Source: Myotis daubentonii (taxonomy: Eukaryota; Chordata; Mammalia; Chiroptera; Vespertilionidae). Taken from it: a DNA stretch of 64,000 nt. Positions 22,586 to 33,399 of the stretch are shown one piece after another (within the stretch, counting starts at the first letter, position 1; the number at the start of each line of letters is the position of its first letter). The notes beneath the pieces are model-generated. The model was not told the origin of the DNA and did no database searches. It saw only the letters and a program-made list of their open reading frames with translations. Made by a program: the position numbers and the translations under genes. Location: assembly GCF_963259705.1 (NCBI RefSeq), contig NC_081844.1:29094294-29158293 (forward strand), in the 5' to 3' direction.

Positions 22586-24128
22586 TTGAGGAGCCTTTTT
22601 AAAAATTTACTTGCTCAGGCAAAAAAAAAAAAAAGTACTAGACCCCGCCCCCCCGCCCCACCCGTCCCCCTGATTGTGTAAATCCTTAAAATATGGATTT
22701 TTTTTTGATGAAGAGAAGTACTTCATGATGTTGACCACAGTTCCAAGATCAAATAAACATCTAAAATCGTCTTAAGATATTTTAGTTAGAATTTGTTTTA
22801 TCTACCCGTAGAGCCTTCTAATTAACTACTTATCTTTTTCCCCCTCTAAAATGATGGGTCAAGTAATGTTTCAAGTTCTGGAGAACAGCTTTCCGTACTT
22901 ATTCATGTGCTGTAGTCTTCCATAGTATGTGGTCATTTGTTTGGTCACACTAGTGTCATTTTTAGAGATCATCCCACTTAAACATTTATAAGACTTTTTG
23001 CATTTCATAGTCACTGATACCATGTGAAAATGTAAGAATTTTAAGTTTTGATCTTATTGACTTGTTGCTTGCTTATCTTAGGCTTTGTAAGTTTTAATAT
23101 GTTTAAGTATAAGGTCCAAATAAACTGGGTGCCTTGGTATCTTTTGAATATAAATTCTCATGGCAGTAGCTAGAGCACTTAAATCTCTTAAAAGACACCT
23201 CACAATAAAATCCTGTTTTCTAAGTAAAGGAACCTAAATTAATGTCTTCTATTAAAATAATCCCGAAATTCTTGTGTGTGTCTTAAACGACATCGTATGT
23301 AGGTAATTTGAGGTGAAAGATGAGGTCCATTTTAAAGCTGAAATTTCTTTAAAAATTTCTAATTAAAAGAGAAAAATTTAGAATTTGCGGGAGTAGTAGA
23401 GCTACATTTTTTTTTTTTTTGCCATTGGACCATATTCCCTATCTTTAGAGAGAAGACTGGTAACATATCCATGATTAAACTATTTACTGATTATGTCTTG
23501 GTTAATCTCTTTGTAGTCTAAAAAGTTCTTTGTTTTGCTGCTTTTGTAAGGGATTCTTCAAAAGTGTTCTTGGGAGAAACAAAGCAGAATATGTAGTAAG
23601 CCTCGCACAGACATTAATTTAGGTCCCTTTACTTAGAAAACAGGATTTTATTGTGAAGTGTCCTTTCACCCAGCAGTCTGTGTAAACCATCCCTCAAGAG
23701 CTAGCCATCCAAATAACAGGCTATTGAGGAATCTAACTGGGACGATTAGGATATTCCACTCATTTCCTGATCACTTCCAGCTGTCCAGTGGCATTTAGCC
23801 AACATATATAATTTTGTGGCATTAGTTAGGAAACCTTCAAAATTATGTTTGTTATTACTACCCAATGTCATTATCCTCCCATCCTCTTCCCATTTCCACT
23901 CTCTTCTCACCTGAATTCTGGCATCATTTTTAGTGGCCTTTATTGATACTATCTTAACAGCTACCCAGAGTAGATAAACATCTTATTAAATATGGAAATA
24001 GCAGTATAAATAATTTTAGCAGATCCTGGAATAGGTACCTCAAAAAATGTATTATGCCATTCCACAAATTTAAAATTGAATTGAAGGCAACAATTATTTT
24101 CTTATGTCTCCTATATAAGACCAACTTG

Positions 24129-24352
24129 AGCCCTGGCCGGTTTGGCTCAATAGATAGAGCGTCGGCCTGCAGACTCAGGGGTCCCGGGTTCGATTCCGGT
24201 CAAGGGCATGTGCCTTGGTTGCGGGCACATCCCCAGTGGGGAGTGTGCAAGAGGCGGCTGATTGATGTTTCTCTCTCATCGATGTTTCTAACTCTCTATC
24301 CCTCTCCCTTCCTCTCTGTAAAAAATCAATGAAATATATATTTTTTAAAAAA
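24129..24352 (+). mobile_element. Ves SINE, near consensus
   Basis: Full-length: GCCCTGGCCGGTTTGGCTCA head, GGTTCGATTCCGGTCAAGG B-box region, ATCGATGTTTCTAACTCTCT body and an A/T tail. AGACCAACTTGA(G/A) flanks both sides as a target duplication. Confidence 0.97.
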
Positions 24353-24441
24353 AGACCAACTTGAATTGTTATTTTTGCCTTTTAGATGTTGTACATAGCC
24401 AAAACTCAACCCTACATATTATCTCTGGTATTCTTTATTCA

Positions 24442-24636
24442 CTAGAGGCCTGGTGCATGAAATTCGTGCACAGGTAGGGTCCCTAGGCCTGGCCAGTGAC
24501 CAGGGCTGATTGGGGCCTTCTGGCTGCCCACCGGGGCCTTCCTTCCCTCCTCGCCGCCCCCTTGTGGTCAGCACACATCATAGCAAGTGGTCGAACTGAG
24601 GGGACACTTTGCATAGTAGCCTTTTATATATATAGA
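24442..24636 (-). mobile_element. Short HeliBat-type Helitron
   Basis: On the minus strand it starts TCTATATATATAAAAGG and ends GCACCAGGCCTCTAG, with host A and T at the ends. The 195-bp length and CTAG terminus are typical of non-autonomous bat Helitrons. The 3' hairpin region contains GTGCACGAATTTCATGCAC. Confidence 0.92.
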
Positions 24637-24793
24637 TGTGAGCAATGATTTTGTTTGTTACAACCACCTTAGAAAGAATAAATGTACTGATTTTGTTTCT
24701 CCCCTGTCCCATGGGTTTCTTCTCCTTACGTGTTATAGGTCCAGGATCCATTTTATTTAGTCAGGATGTCACAATTTAAAAAATAAACTTGAG

Positions 24794-27074
24794 GAACAAC
24801 CAAGATGGCGGCATAGGGTATATACCTGTATGTGCTGCTCCCCACAACCACATTAAAACTACAATGAAAAGACAAAACGGTGATCATTCAGAACCATGAG
24901 AAAGCTGGCTGAGTGGAAGTTCTACATCTAGAAGGAAAAAAGCGCATTGAGGCTGGGTAGAAGGTGCGGAGGCACCAAGAGCAGAGGTATGGAGGCATGC
25001 GAACCGGGCTGCTCCTGGGTGCATGGGAATGGAGATACAAGCTCCGGACTGTACTGACCTTGTTTCCAGCGAGTCTCTAGGGACCCAGACTCCTACGGGG
25101 AGAAGCCAGACTGTCTGGCATTGAGTCGGAAAGCGAGGGTGGCTTTCTTACAGAACTGCTTGCAGGGATCATTGTTACTGTGGGGGCGCAGGACTCGGGG
25201 ACGCGGAGACACTGAGATGGAGACAGTGAGATGTGGAGATGCGTGGAGCCGTGGAGACTGCTGATGACAGCCATCACTGTTTGCTCTGCCCCGGTGATTC
25301 TCTGAGACCCCGCCCCACCCAAGCTGTGCGCAGCGGCACAAATGAATCACCTGCGCTTTTGCAGCCTAACCTAAAAAACTGCAGCTGAGTCAGAGAGCTC
25401 CAAAATCTCCAAACCCCAAACAAAGAGGAGAAATCTGCAGATCTTGCAATAGCTACTGTTGGGCGGACTCACACAGTGGTTGAATTTGCACCTCCTTGGA
25501 GATCCAGAAGCCAGTGTACCCAGTGGTCAGATACAAGATTTCAACTCCTCACATCCATAAGTGACACACTCAAGAGGCAGACTCAGTGAGCACCAAAGCC
25601 CCACTGAAGCAAGTCCTGCCCCATAAGGGTGTCTCCAGCACAGCAGTTCTTCCACTATAGACACAGCGGGTCCTCACAGCCAATTGGCCTGGAGGTCATT
25701 TTCTCCCAGGGATACCAACAGCATTCAAGGCTTAACTACAACTGGACTGTGCACCCAGCCCACGGAGGGTCCACCTCAGGTGATTAGGGAGGCTGAGCCA
25801 CTGGGCCCAGTGGGACACCTACCACACAAAGCCACTCTGTCAACATAGGGAAGTGGCCAAGATGCGGAGATGAAGAAACATATCACAAATGGAAGAAATG
25901 GAGGAAAGCAGATTACTGGGTTTGGAGTTCAAAACCACAGTTATACGGTTACTCAAGAATCTTCTACAAATCTCTGAGGAACTTAGTGAGACCTTCAAAG
26001 ATCTTAATGAGAATGCCAAAAAAATGGAAAAGGACCAGTCAGAAATCAAGCATACACTGACTGAAATAAAGAATAATATACAGAGATCCAACAGAAGACT
26101 AGAGGATCCCAAGAATCAAGTCAAAGATTTGAAATACGAAGAAGAAGAAAACACCCATCCAGAAAAGTAAAAGAAAAAAGAATCCAAAAATATGAAGATA
26201 GTGTAAGGAGCCTCTGGGACAACTTCAAATGTACCAACATCCAAATTATGGGGGTACCAGAAGAAGAGAGAGAGCAAGATATTGAAAGCCTATTAGAAGA
26301 AATAATGACAGAAAACTTCCCCTACCTGGTGAAAGAAATAGACTTACAAGTCCAGGAAGCGCAGAGAAGCCCAAACAAAAGGAACCCAAAGAGGACCACA
26401 CCAAGACACATCATAATTAAAATGCCAAGGGCAAAAGACAAAGAGAGAATCTTAAAAGCAGCAAGAGAAAAACAGTTAGTTACCTACAAGGGAGTACCCA
26501 TACGACTGTCAGCTGATTTCTTAAACAGAAACCATGCAGGCCAGAAGGGAGTGGCAAGAAATATTCAAAGTGATGAATAGCAGGAACCTACCAAGATTAC
26601 TCTATGCAGCAAAGCTATCATGTAGAATTGAAGGTCAGATAAAGAGCTTCACAGACAAGAAAAAGCTAAAGGAGTTCATCACCACCAAACCAGGATTATA
26701 TGAAATGCTGAAGGGTATTCTTTAAGAAGAGGAAGAAGAAAAAGGCAAAAATAAAAATTAGGAACAACAAAGGAACAACAAATATGTATCTATCAACAAA
26801 TGAATCTAAAAATTAAGTCAATAAAAAAATCTGATGAACAGAATAATCTGGTGAATATAATAGGAGCAGGGGCATAGAAAGGGAGTGGACTGACAATTCT
26901 CAGGGGGAAGGGGTGTGAAGGGTGCAGGAAGAGATTGGACAAAAATCTTACACTTATGGATGAGGACAGTGGTGGGGGATAAAGGCATGGGGTGGGGCGG
27001 GAACCAGGTGGAGGGGAGCTATGGGGGGGAAAAAGAGGAACATCTGTAATAATCTGAACAATAAAGATTTATTT

Positions 27075-27117
<43 letters not shown>
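24794..27117 (+). mobile_element. HAL1-type (ORF1-only) L1 element, degraded
   Basis: The element starts with ACCAAGATGGCGGCAT near 24800 and ends in an (AAAT)n tail. The flanks repeat AATAAACTTGAG (24782-24793 and 27118-27129). It has a 5' UTR of about 1.07 kb and one ORF1-like region (about 25862-26725), then goes straight to a G-rich 3' UTR and AATAAAG. No ORF2 (reverse transcriptase) sequence exists between ORF1 and tail, as in half-L1 elements. ORF1 is dead: a premature TAA at 26168-26170 and at least two frameshifts break it compared with the intact copy at 38251-39099. Confidence 0.9.
25862..26725 (+). pseudogene. HAL1 ORF1p remnant
   Basis: Pieces in different frames read LEFKTTVIRLLKNLL (coiled-coil part), [18 protein letters not shown] (RNA-binding part) and TTKPGLYEMLKGIL (C-terminal end). 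They align with the intact 282-residue ORF1 at 38251-39099. The stop at 26168 and the frameshifts exclude a functional product. Confidence 0.88.
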
Positions 27118-27120
<3 letters not shown>

Positions 27121-27546
27121 AAACTTGAGAAGCTACCATGGAGGCAAAAGAGTTGTTCACTTTCTTGAAAGTCATTCAATTATAGGACTTTTACTCACAA
27201 CTGCACTTAAATGTAGGTTCAATAGATAACATTTAAACATTTAAAGCAGTTTATAATAAGCTTGCCACCAGCATTATTCTGGTAGGTTTGTCTGTGTTAA
27301 ATCTGTCTCTGTGTTTTTTTGATTTTAAACTTTAAAGTCTAATTTTAGGAGAGATTAATTCTGATGTGTACCAGTGTGTATTTTGCAAAATGTTCTGCAT
27401 TAAAAAAATGTGCTTGTATATTGTCCATTGTTTGTGAGTATGCCCAATTGATGTGATCACATTTTCATTGTCTTATAAAGCCTTGGCGATCAAAAGGGGA
27501 AAGCAGATACTGTGAATCTTTCTGTGAATTTTAAAAGTGCAAAATA

Positions 27547-27775
27547 GCCGAAACCGGTTTGGCTCAGTGGATGGAGCGTCGGCTTGCGGACTGAAGGGTC
27601 CCAGGTTCGATTCTGGTCAAGGGCATGTGCCTGGGTTGCGGGCGCATCCCCAGTGGGAGATGTGCGGGAGGCAGCTGATCGATGTTTCTCTCTCATCGAT
27701 GTTTCTGACTCTCTATCTCTCTCCCTTCCTCTCTGTAAAAAATCAATAAAATATATTTAAAAAAAAAAAAAAAAA
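27547..27775 (+). mobile_element. Ves SINE, near consensus
   Basis: Head GCCGAAACCGGTTTGGCTCA, B-box region GGTTCGATTCTGGTCAAGG, long A tail. AAAGTGCAAAATA stands on both sides as target duplication. It lies just before the end of the PPHLN1 retrocopy UTR. Confidence 0.96.
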
Positions 27776-28095
27776 GTGCAAAATAAAGCAACAAGGTTTA
27801 AATAAATAAATAACCTCTGTGGGAGTCACTTCTCTTACCTTCACTTTCATGGAAATTAAAGTCCCTGGAATTTGCTAAAACACCCGAGGTCCCCATGGCA
27901 ATGACACTGGGACCAAGATTCAATCCCAGGAAGTGTGACTCCAGAGCCCCCTCTTAACAGCTCCACATGGGGCTGAATCCTCACAACTATCCCATCACAC
28001 AGGGTCATACAGCACCCATTAATCAGATGGCAAAACTGAGGGACAGAGGCACTTATCCAAGGTCCAACTGCCTTCAATCAGGGGGAGTCTCTTAC

Positions 28096-28128
28096 CAAAA
28101 TCCGCCTGTGTTGACCAGGGCTGCCAAC
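28096..28128 (-). CDS. ADGRE1: ADGRE1 exon 2, 33-nt linker exon
   Basis: A short phase 1-1 exon between CTGTTTGCAG and GTAAGAG encodes, after the split glycine, WQPWSTQADF and the first base of the next D codon. It completes the signal peptide and links to EGF1. Both phases match the neighbours exactly (TGG G/GT and TTT G/AT). Human and mouse have a longer segment here, about 20 residues from memory, so this assignment rests on position, phase and splice sites rather than similarity. Confidence 0.72.
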
Positions 28129-28235
28129 CTGCAAACAGAGAAAAGAGGTCATTAGATGCACCTGAGATCTGGCCGGCACACACCCTGTCACCCAGCCAGT
28201 CCCCATGTTTCCCTAAGTGCCAACGATTTCTTTCT

Positions 28236-28698
28236 TTTTTTTTGTTAATATATTTTTATTGCTTTCAGAGAGGAAGGGAGAGAGGAGAGAGATAGAAACA
28301 CCAATGATGAGAGAGAATCATCCATCAGCTGCCTCCTTTACACCTCCTACTGGGGATCGAGCCCACAACCTGGGCATGTGCCCTTGACTGGAATCCAACC
28401 CTGGACCCTTCAGTCCACAGTCTGATGCTCTAACCCAGTGATGGCGAACCTATGACATGCGTGTCAGAGGTGACACGCGAACTCATTTTTTTGGTTGATT
28501 TTTCTTTGTTAAATGGCATTTAAATATATAAAATAAATATCAAAAATATAAGTCTTTGTTTTACTATGGTTGCAAATATCAAAAGATTTCTGTATGTGAC
28601 ACGGCACCAGAGTTAAGTTAGGGTTCTTCAAAATGCTGACACTCCGAGCTCAAAAGGTTCGCCATCACTGCTCTAACCATTAGGCAAACCAACTAGGG
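28236..28698 (-). mobile_element. Ves SINE interrupted by a hAT element
   Basis: The tail-to-body part is 28236-28435 and the head (ATTAGGCAAACCAACTAGGGC region) resumes after 28671. Between them is a complete hAT element with a perfect 8-bp duplication. AGTGCCAACGATTTCT and AGTTCCAACGATTTCT flank the SINE as its own target duplication. Confidence 0.93.
28436..28670 (+). mobile_element. Non-autonomous hAT inserted in a SINE
   Basis: 235 bp with inverted termini: CAGTGATGGCGAACCT at the left and AGGTTCGCCATCACTG at the right. The flanks are an exact 8-bp duplication, CTCTAACC (28428-28435, 28671-28678). No transposase is encoded, so it must have been moved in trans. Confidence 0.96.
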
Positions 28699-29056
28699 CA
28701 AGTTCCAACGATTTCTGGGGCAAGTGATGAAAGCAGGAGGAGTGCGTATGTGACAAGGAAAACGCAGGCTCTTCCTGGGGAGCTGCCTACATCAGCTCAT
28801 GAGATCTTTATGCTTTGCCAGGTCAGGAGGGGTGGGCAGGTAGCCACCCTTAGCACCCCCACCCCCCCATCCACTTTACCAGGTTGGCACAGCCATCCCC
28901 CAGCTGTTTGACTGGCCTAGAAGCAATGACTGACAGAGGCCGGGGTACAGCCTGGCCCCCTTGCCTCCCAGCAGGTCAACCTCCCTGTGGGTCAGGCTGT
29001 GGCTGAGCCTCCCCAGAAAAGCCTTCTGAGTTCGACAGAATGTAACACACACTCAC

Positions 29057-29087
29057 CCCAGAAGAGGAGCAGGCTGAAGGTCCACAT
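29057..29087 (-). CDS. ADGRE1: ADGRE1 exon 1, start codon and signal peptide
   Basis: ATG at 29085-29087 starts MWTFSLLLFW plus one base before the GTGAGT donor. It matches mouse MWGFWLLLFW and human MRGFNLLLFW almost residue by residue, which fixes the start codon. The hydrophobic run is the core of the signal peptide, completed by exon 2. The bases just 5' are GCGCAGCACG, and no longer in-frame upstream extension resembling the family is seen. Confidence 0.92.
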
Positions 29088-29322
29088 CGTGCTGCGCCTG
29101 CCATTCAAAGAGGAGGACCTCTGCATCCTCGGGCTTCCCAACAAAACAGAGGATGTCGGGGGCAGGGGAGGAGGGGGCGGAGCAGGAGTTGCTCAATGAC
29201 TGCCAGTGCCCCATGGACCGTTTTTTTTGCTGAGTTGCTGCCACTCCTGCAGACAGTGTGCAAACTCTCAAATTCTCCTTTCTCCATGGAGAAGTTGGTC
29301 TGGCTAGTGGGCCGCTATGTTT
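29088..29322 (-). promoter_or_regulatory. ADGRE1 5' UTR and proximal promoter (putative)
   Basis: This is inferred from position immediately 5' of the start codon. It is GC-rich, includes a GC box (GGGGGCGGAG on the plus strand near 29174) and has no obvious TATA box. The transcription start cannot be placed. Confidence 0.45.

Positions 29323-29323
<1 letters not shown>

Positions 29324-29371
<48 letters not shown>
29324..29371 (+). repeat. (TC)n microsatellite
   Basis: About 48 bp of pure CT dinucleotide, roughly 240 bp upstream of the ADGRE1 start codon. The frames through it are repeat translation only. Confidence 0.98.
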
Positions 29372-29375
<4 letters not shown>

Positions 29376-30520
29376 TTCCCCCCTGATCTTTTTTTCTTCC
29401 CAACCAACATCTGTCTCCCGTTTCTTATCACCTTGTTTTATTGCAGCCGATACTAAACGAGCTTCGGCCACCTGCCCCCAAAGAAGCAAGCCCCAAGCTC
29501 CAGGGCCCCTGCGCTCCGTTGTCACGTACCAGGCCCTGCGGTAGACACATGGCTAACAAAATTTAACAACATCGTCGCGTCAACATCGCAAAGTAGGAAT
29601 TTCAACTCCACCTATTTTACCAAAAAAAAAAAAAAAAATGGAAAAGGAAGGCTTTGGAGAGGAGATGTGCCAGGTCCAAGACTGCCTGAGGACCTGAGAT
29701 TCGAATCCAGGGCCCTCTGCCAAGTTTAGAGATTTGACTATTTCACCTTCCTCAGCTCTCCACTGTATCTGATCACATCACTGCCATCGCCACGGTGCAC
29801 AGCAGCACGCTTGCCCCTTCCCGGCTCCAACTCAGCACACACAATCTCATTCCTGTGGAGGTCTGGGACTGCCTTCGTAAGGGTCCCCCAGCAGCAGATG
29901 CCGAAGCAAGGATTCTAGTGAAAGTAGTTTCTCAGGAAACTCGGGGGGTGGGGGAGGTCGTGAGGCTGGGCAGGGATCCAACCCACAAAAGGTGTTAACA
30001 AGCCACATACATGTGACAACCTGGGCTTAACCTCATTGGGCGCCTCTTGAAGGCAGCATAGAACCCACTCTGCAGCGTTATCCCAACTGAGGGCGAGGGA
30101 GCTGGGGTATTTATCCACCAGCTACTGTCAGTCATACATTGAACCTCGCATCAGCCCAGGACACCCCAGGCCTGGTCTCCAGGGAGACCGAACAGGTTCT
30201 AGAGACAGAGGCCAGTCTCGCATGCACTGAGGGTGTGGGGAGGCACCAAGAGCATCTGCCAGGAGCTAAAAATGAGGTGCAGAAACCGCCCCAAATTCCC
30301 TGGAAGAAAATGTGCTGCCAGTTCTTGCCTTCTCCCTTTTGCTCTCTGCAAAGCAAAACACCCATCTTGGAGTTATGGCCACTAGAGCAGATGCATAGTG
30401 GTCCCGTTTGTGCATCCAGGGGCCCTGCCCCCAGAAGCTGCAGTTAAGAGCCAGTGTGAAAACTTGGCAAATTGCACCAAGAAGGAGGCTAAACAGAGCT
30501 GCCAGGTGTCTAAGAGAGGC
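29372..30520. other. Intergenic, no gene seen
   Basis: Between VAV1 and ADGRE1. Short MIR-like text is at 29640-29720 and an A run at 29622-29637. I see no exon-like reading frame or splice pair that I can support. Confidence 0.4.
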
Positions 30521-30930
30521 TCTGGAGGATAAGCGCAGACTCTGGAACCAGACGGCACATCCCCAGGGGTGGGGTTCAAATCCCATCTCTACCATTTGCT
30601 CGTCATGTGGGGTCCTGGGAAAGTTCTCAGTCTCTCTGTGTCTCAATATTCCCATCTGTGAAATGGGCCTGATGATAGTAAAATCTACTTCACGGGGCTG
30701 ACATGAGCATCCAAGGACTGGGTGTGTGTGACACACAGGAAAGGCTCCACGTGTTGGCTATTATGGTGACAGACCTGGGATCGAATCCTGACTCTGCAAG
30801 ATATTCCCAAAGTGACCTTGGGTGGTGGCTTACCTCTCTGGGCCTCGGTTTCTTCATCTGGAGAATGGGCATAGCATAGGCTCTGTTTCCGAGGGTCATT
30901 GTAGGGGGAACACAGTACATGAGGTAATAC
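30521..30930 (+). repeat. Two MIR SINE remnants
   Basis: First copy: GACTCTGGAACCAGACGGC and TCCCATCTGTGAAATGGGCC. Second copy: GACCTGGGATCGAATCCTGA and CTCTCTGGGCCTCGGTTTCT. Confidence 0.75.
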
Positions 30931-31049
30931 TGCCATCTGGGAGGGGCTGCTGGGGCTTGTATTGTCATCTATAATCCTGCTCAGCGCATCCAGGAGTGTG
31001 GGGCAGGAGGCAGGCAGACCAGCTCGGTCATTTTGACACATGTCCACAA

Positions 31050-32110
31050 ATGCTTCGGTCCTCCTCCCTTCAAGAGGGGGAGCCTAAACTCTCTTTCCTC
31101 GAGTGTGCACTGGACTTAAGACTTGCCTCTAATGAACAGGGTAAGGAGGATGTGACATCGTATATCATCTGAGATTATGGCATCAGACACAACTGAGGTC
31201 ATAAGAGTCCTTGTGGCTCCCCCCTTGCTCTCCCTTTTCAGGGTCACTCGCGGAGTGGAGGGAAGGAGAGCCGGTCACTGTTGGAAAGGCACATAGCGCT
31301 ACGGGGAGCCCACGTGTGGGGACCAAGGACTCCAGACAGCAGCTGACGGTCACCTCATGAGAGACCCCGATCCACAAGCATCCAGCAAAGCCACCGCCAC
31401 CTGCCTGACCCTCAGAAACTACAGGAGAAGAAACAATATGTCCTGTAAAGGTGTGGAGCTTTTAGAATAACTGTTACACAGCAAGACGTAACCAACACAC
31501 CACAAGCAATTGTCCGCATCGGTAACATGAGGGCAATAATGATCTCACAGGGTTTGAGGCTTAATGCGATAAAGGTCATAAAACCCTTCCCGGTACAAAT
31601 TAAATGCTCAGTACTAGAAGTTATGATTGTCGTTACTAGTATCCACTGTGCTAAATGACTGTGCTAAATGAGCCACCAGCGTAGAGGCTTGAAACAGCAC
31701 AAATTCATGATGTTATGAGCTCAGAGCCCCAAATGGGTCTTTTGGGGCTGGAGTCAAGATGTCAGGGGGCGGCATTCCTTTTGGAGGCTCGAGGGGAGAA
31801 TCCATTCCGTGTCTTTTCCAGCTTTTAGAGGCGCCCACATTCCTGGGCTCAAGGCTCCCTCCGTCATCTTCCAAGTCAGCACTGTATCACCTTCCAGCCA
31901 AGTAAACCCTCTCTCTCATTAGCTAGATGATAGCTACCTTGATTAATCTTTCTCATTCTCTCTGTCTCTCTCTCATTAGATAGATAAGATGCCTCAATTA
32001 ATCGTTCTCATTCTCTTTCTGTCATTCTTTCTCTCTCCCTCAACTTCCCTCTTAAGAAGACCCGTGTCATCACATTAGGCTCACAGGGAGAGTCCGGAAT
32101 GATGTCCCCA
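31050..32110. repeat. Old LTR/MaLR-like remnants
   Basis: Bases 31060-31490 end with CTGTTACACAGCAAGACGTAA, an LTR-end-like motif. Bases 31670-32110 contain GGCTCGAGGGGAGAATCCAT and TTTTCCAGCTTTTAGAGGCG, like a MaLR-type repeat. Families are not certain. Confidence 0.45.
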
Positions 32111-33330
32111 TCTCAAGCCCCTTAACTTCACCTCCTCTGCAAAGTCCCTTTCGCCTGGCAGGTCACATATTCACAGGCTCTGGGATTTGGATGTGGAGGG
32201 GTTTTCCCCACCACAGATGGGGGCTGGGGTCCTGGTGCGTGAGGACACAGGTGCCAGTTACCCTTCAAACCCAGAGGCGGTGACCAAGGCTGTACAATCT
32301 GGGCAGCTGAGATCCTGCAGGGACGAGGGGAGGAGAAGGGGAAGCACGGGCCGGAGGAAACGCACAGCTGCTTGCAGAAGCCTAACCCCCTGTGACTTTC
32401 CCGGCAAAGGGGAAATCTAGGGGCGCTCCAGATTGAAGAAGTCAGCCTGGAGGAGCCCCAGAGACATCGTGTATCCGCACACTGAACCTGGGGGAGTTCC
32501 AGGGCAGCCCTTCCCAACCCGACCATGTCCCTCCTATGTTCTAAGTCCTCCCATGGCTCCCTATTACCTGGGGATGAAGTGCAGGCTCATGAATACATCA
32601 AGACCCTGCCAGGTCTTACACTGGTCTCCTCCTCTGGTCTCATTGCTCCCCACCCCCTGCCAGAGACCCCAGTCATCCTAGACTAACTGTAGCCCCTCGG
32701 TGGGCGCTGTTGATGCCCTGTCCAGCCACCTGTTACAGCTGGAGCACCCATCCCCACAGCTGGAGTGTTCCCTGCTCACAGCTCACAGCTTTCCCTTCTC
32801 CAGAGAAAGGCCCTCCAGTCCAATGACTGCATGAGCCCTCAGACCTGACCACAGCCAATAGCAGATGGTCACAAAGGGGCAAGAGGTCAGCCCTCACCCC
32901 AAGGGGAGATCAACTCTATGGTGTTATTCAGGCTGCAGGGCTGCTGGTGATGTGAGGCTGAGCTCTGGCCTCTATCCTACTCTGCTTCCCTCACTCCTTT
33001 CTGCTAAGCATCCTCCCTCAATTAACCCTGTGTGCAAGAATCCTTATGGCAGGAGGGGGTGTGGCCTAAGAACCCCTCCCAGTCATCAAACACTTAGCTG
33101 TTTCTGGACCCCCAGTCTGACATGGGTATGCACCTTAAATCCTGTGCATCTCTCCCACATAAATACCACCTCCACCAGGAAGCCTTCCTTGACCCCCACT
33201 CCAGGTTAGGGACCTCTTCTGCGCTCCTCCCACACCAACACTCAGGATGATCTATACTTGTTGGAATGTGTTTCCTCCCAAAGACTGGGAACATCCTGGG
33301 GACAGGGGAGGAATCATGTTGGCTGTTGTA
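32111..33330. other. Intergenic, unassigned
   Basis: No gene or well-defined repeat is recognised. L2-like text occurs around 32480-32660 and 33120-33330 (CACCAGGAAGCCTTCCTTGA). Confidence 0.35.
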
Positions 33331-33399
33331 TCCTAGAAAATGGAAAAACAAGTGAGGAAGAAGAAAGAAAGAGAAACTGATGAATCTCCTGCATCCAAG

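Larger units (their letters stand above)
21230..27812 (+). pseudogene. PPHLN1P: PPHLN1 (periphilin-1) processed pseudogene
   Basis: An intronless, frame-broken copy of periphilin-1, the HUSH-complex nuclear protein. The start region (from about 21230) translates in shifting frames as MWSEGR-type text. Mid-region fragments include TSPSS and LFTDQSEEPESN. The C-terminal end is clear: EQVYRQGCETFGM, DPSLEKSIQFALRQNLHEIG and CVEELKHFIAEYDTTSQDF, ending EEPF plus a stop at 22549-22551. A long 3' UTR-like stretch follows to an AATAAA at about 27784 and an A-rich tail near 27800-27812. Numerous frameshifts, a SINE inside the coding part, a tRNA half at the stop codon, a Helitron and a HAL1 in the UTR all show decay. 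It lies antisense inside ADGRE1 intron 2. The 3' limit assumes that the whole AT-rich stretch is the original UTR, which is inference. Confidence 0.85.
758..29087 (-). other. ADGRE1: ADGRE1 (EMR1/F4/80) gene, 5' half, twelve exons
   Basis: Gene-level entry. Twelve exons on the minus strand encode about 474 residues: signal peptide, short linker, seven EGF-like modules, then the start of the stalk/GAIN region. The translated modules resemble human and mouse ADGRE1 closely, for example the stretch reading KCKEDVIPNNKQ and the exon starting STAESF. All introns are GT/AG; every intron from exon 1 to the end of EGF7 is phase 1, as is usual for EGF-module genes. The product is a myeloid cell-surface adhesion GPCR; the remaining GAIN domain and seven membrane helices should lie below base 1. 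VAV1 lies upstream in the same orientation, as in human 19p13.3. No stop codons or frameshifts are seen, so I infer a functional gene. CD97/ADGRE5 and ADGRE2 are alternatives, but exon order and sequence fit ADGRE1 better. Confidence 0.93.

Noticed and set aside
23280..24128. A possible non-coding RNA or separate gene in the AT-rich stretch
   Set aside because: It follows the PPHLN1 retrocopy stop codon without a break and has an AT-rich UTR-like composition. The simpler reading is retrocopied 3' UTR.
24129..24352. tRNA-like sequence with A and B boxes, a possible tRNA gene
   Set aside because: It is the head of a Ves SINE, with SINE body, tail and target duplication. The other copies in the window are the same.
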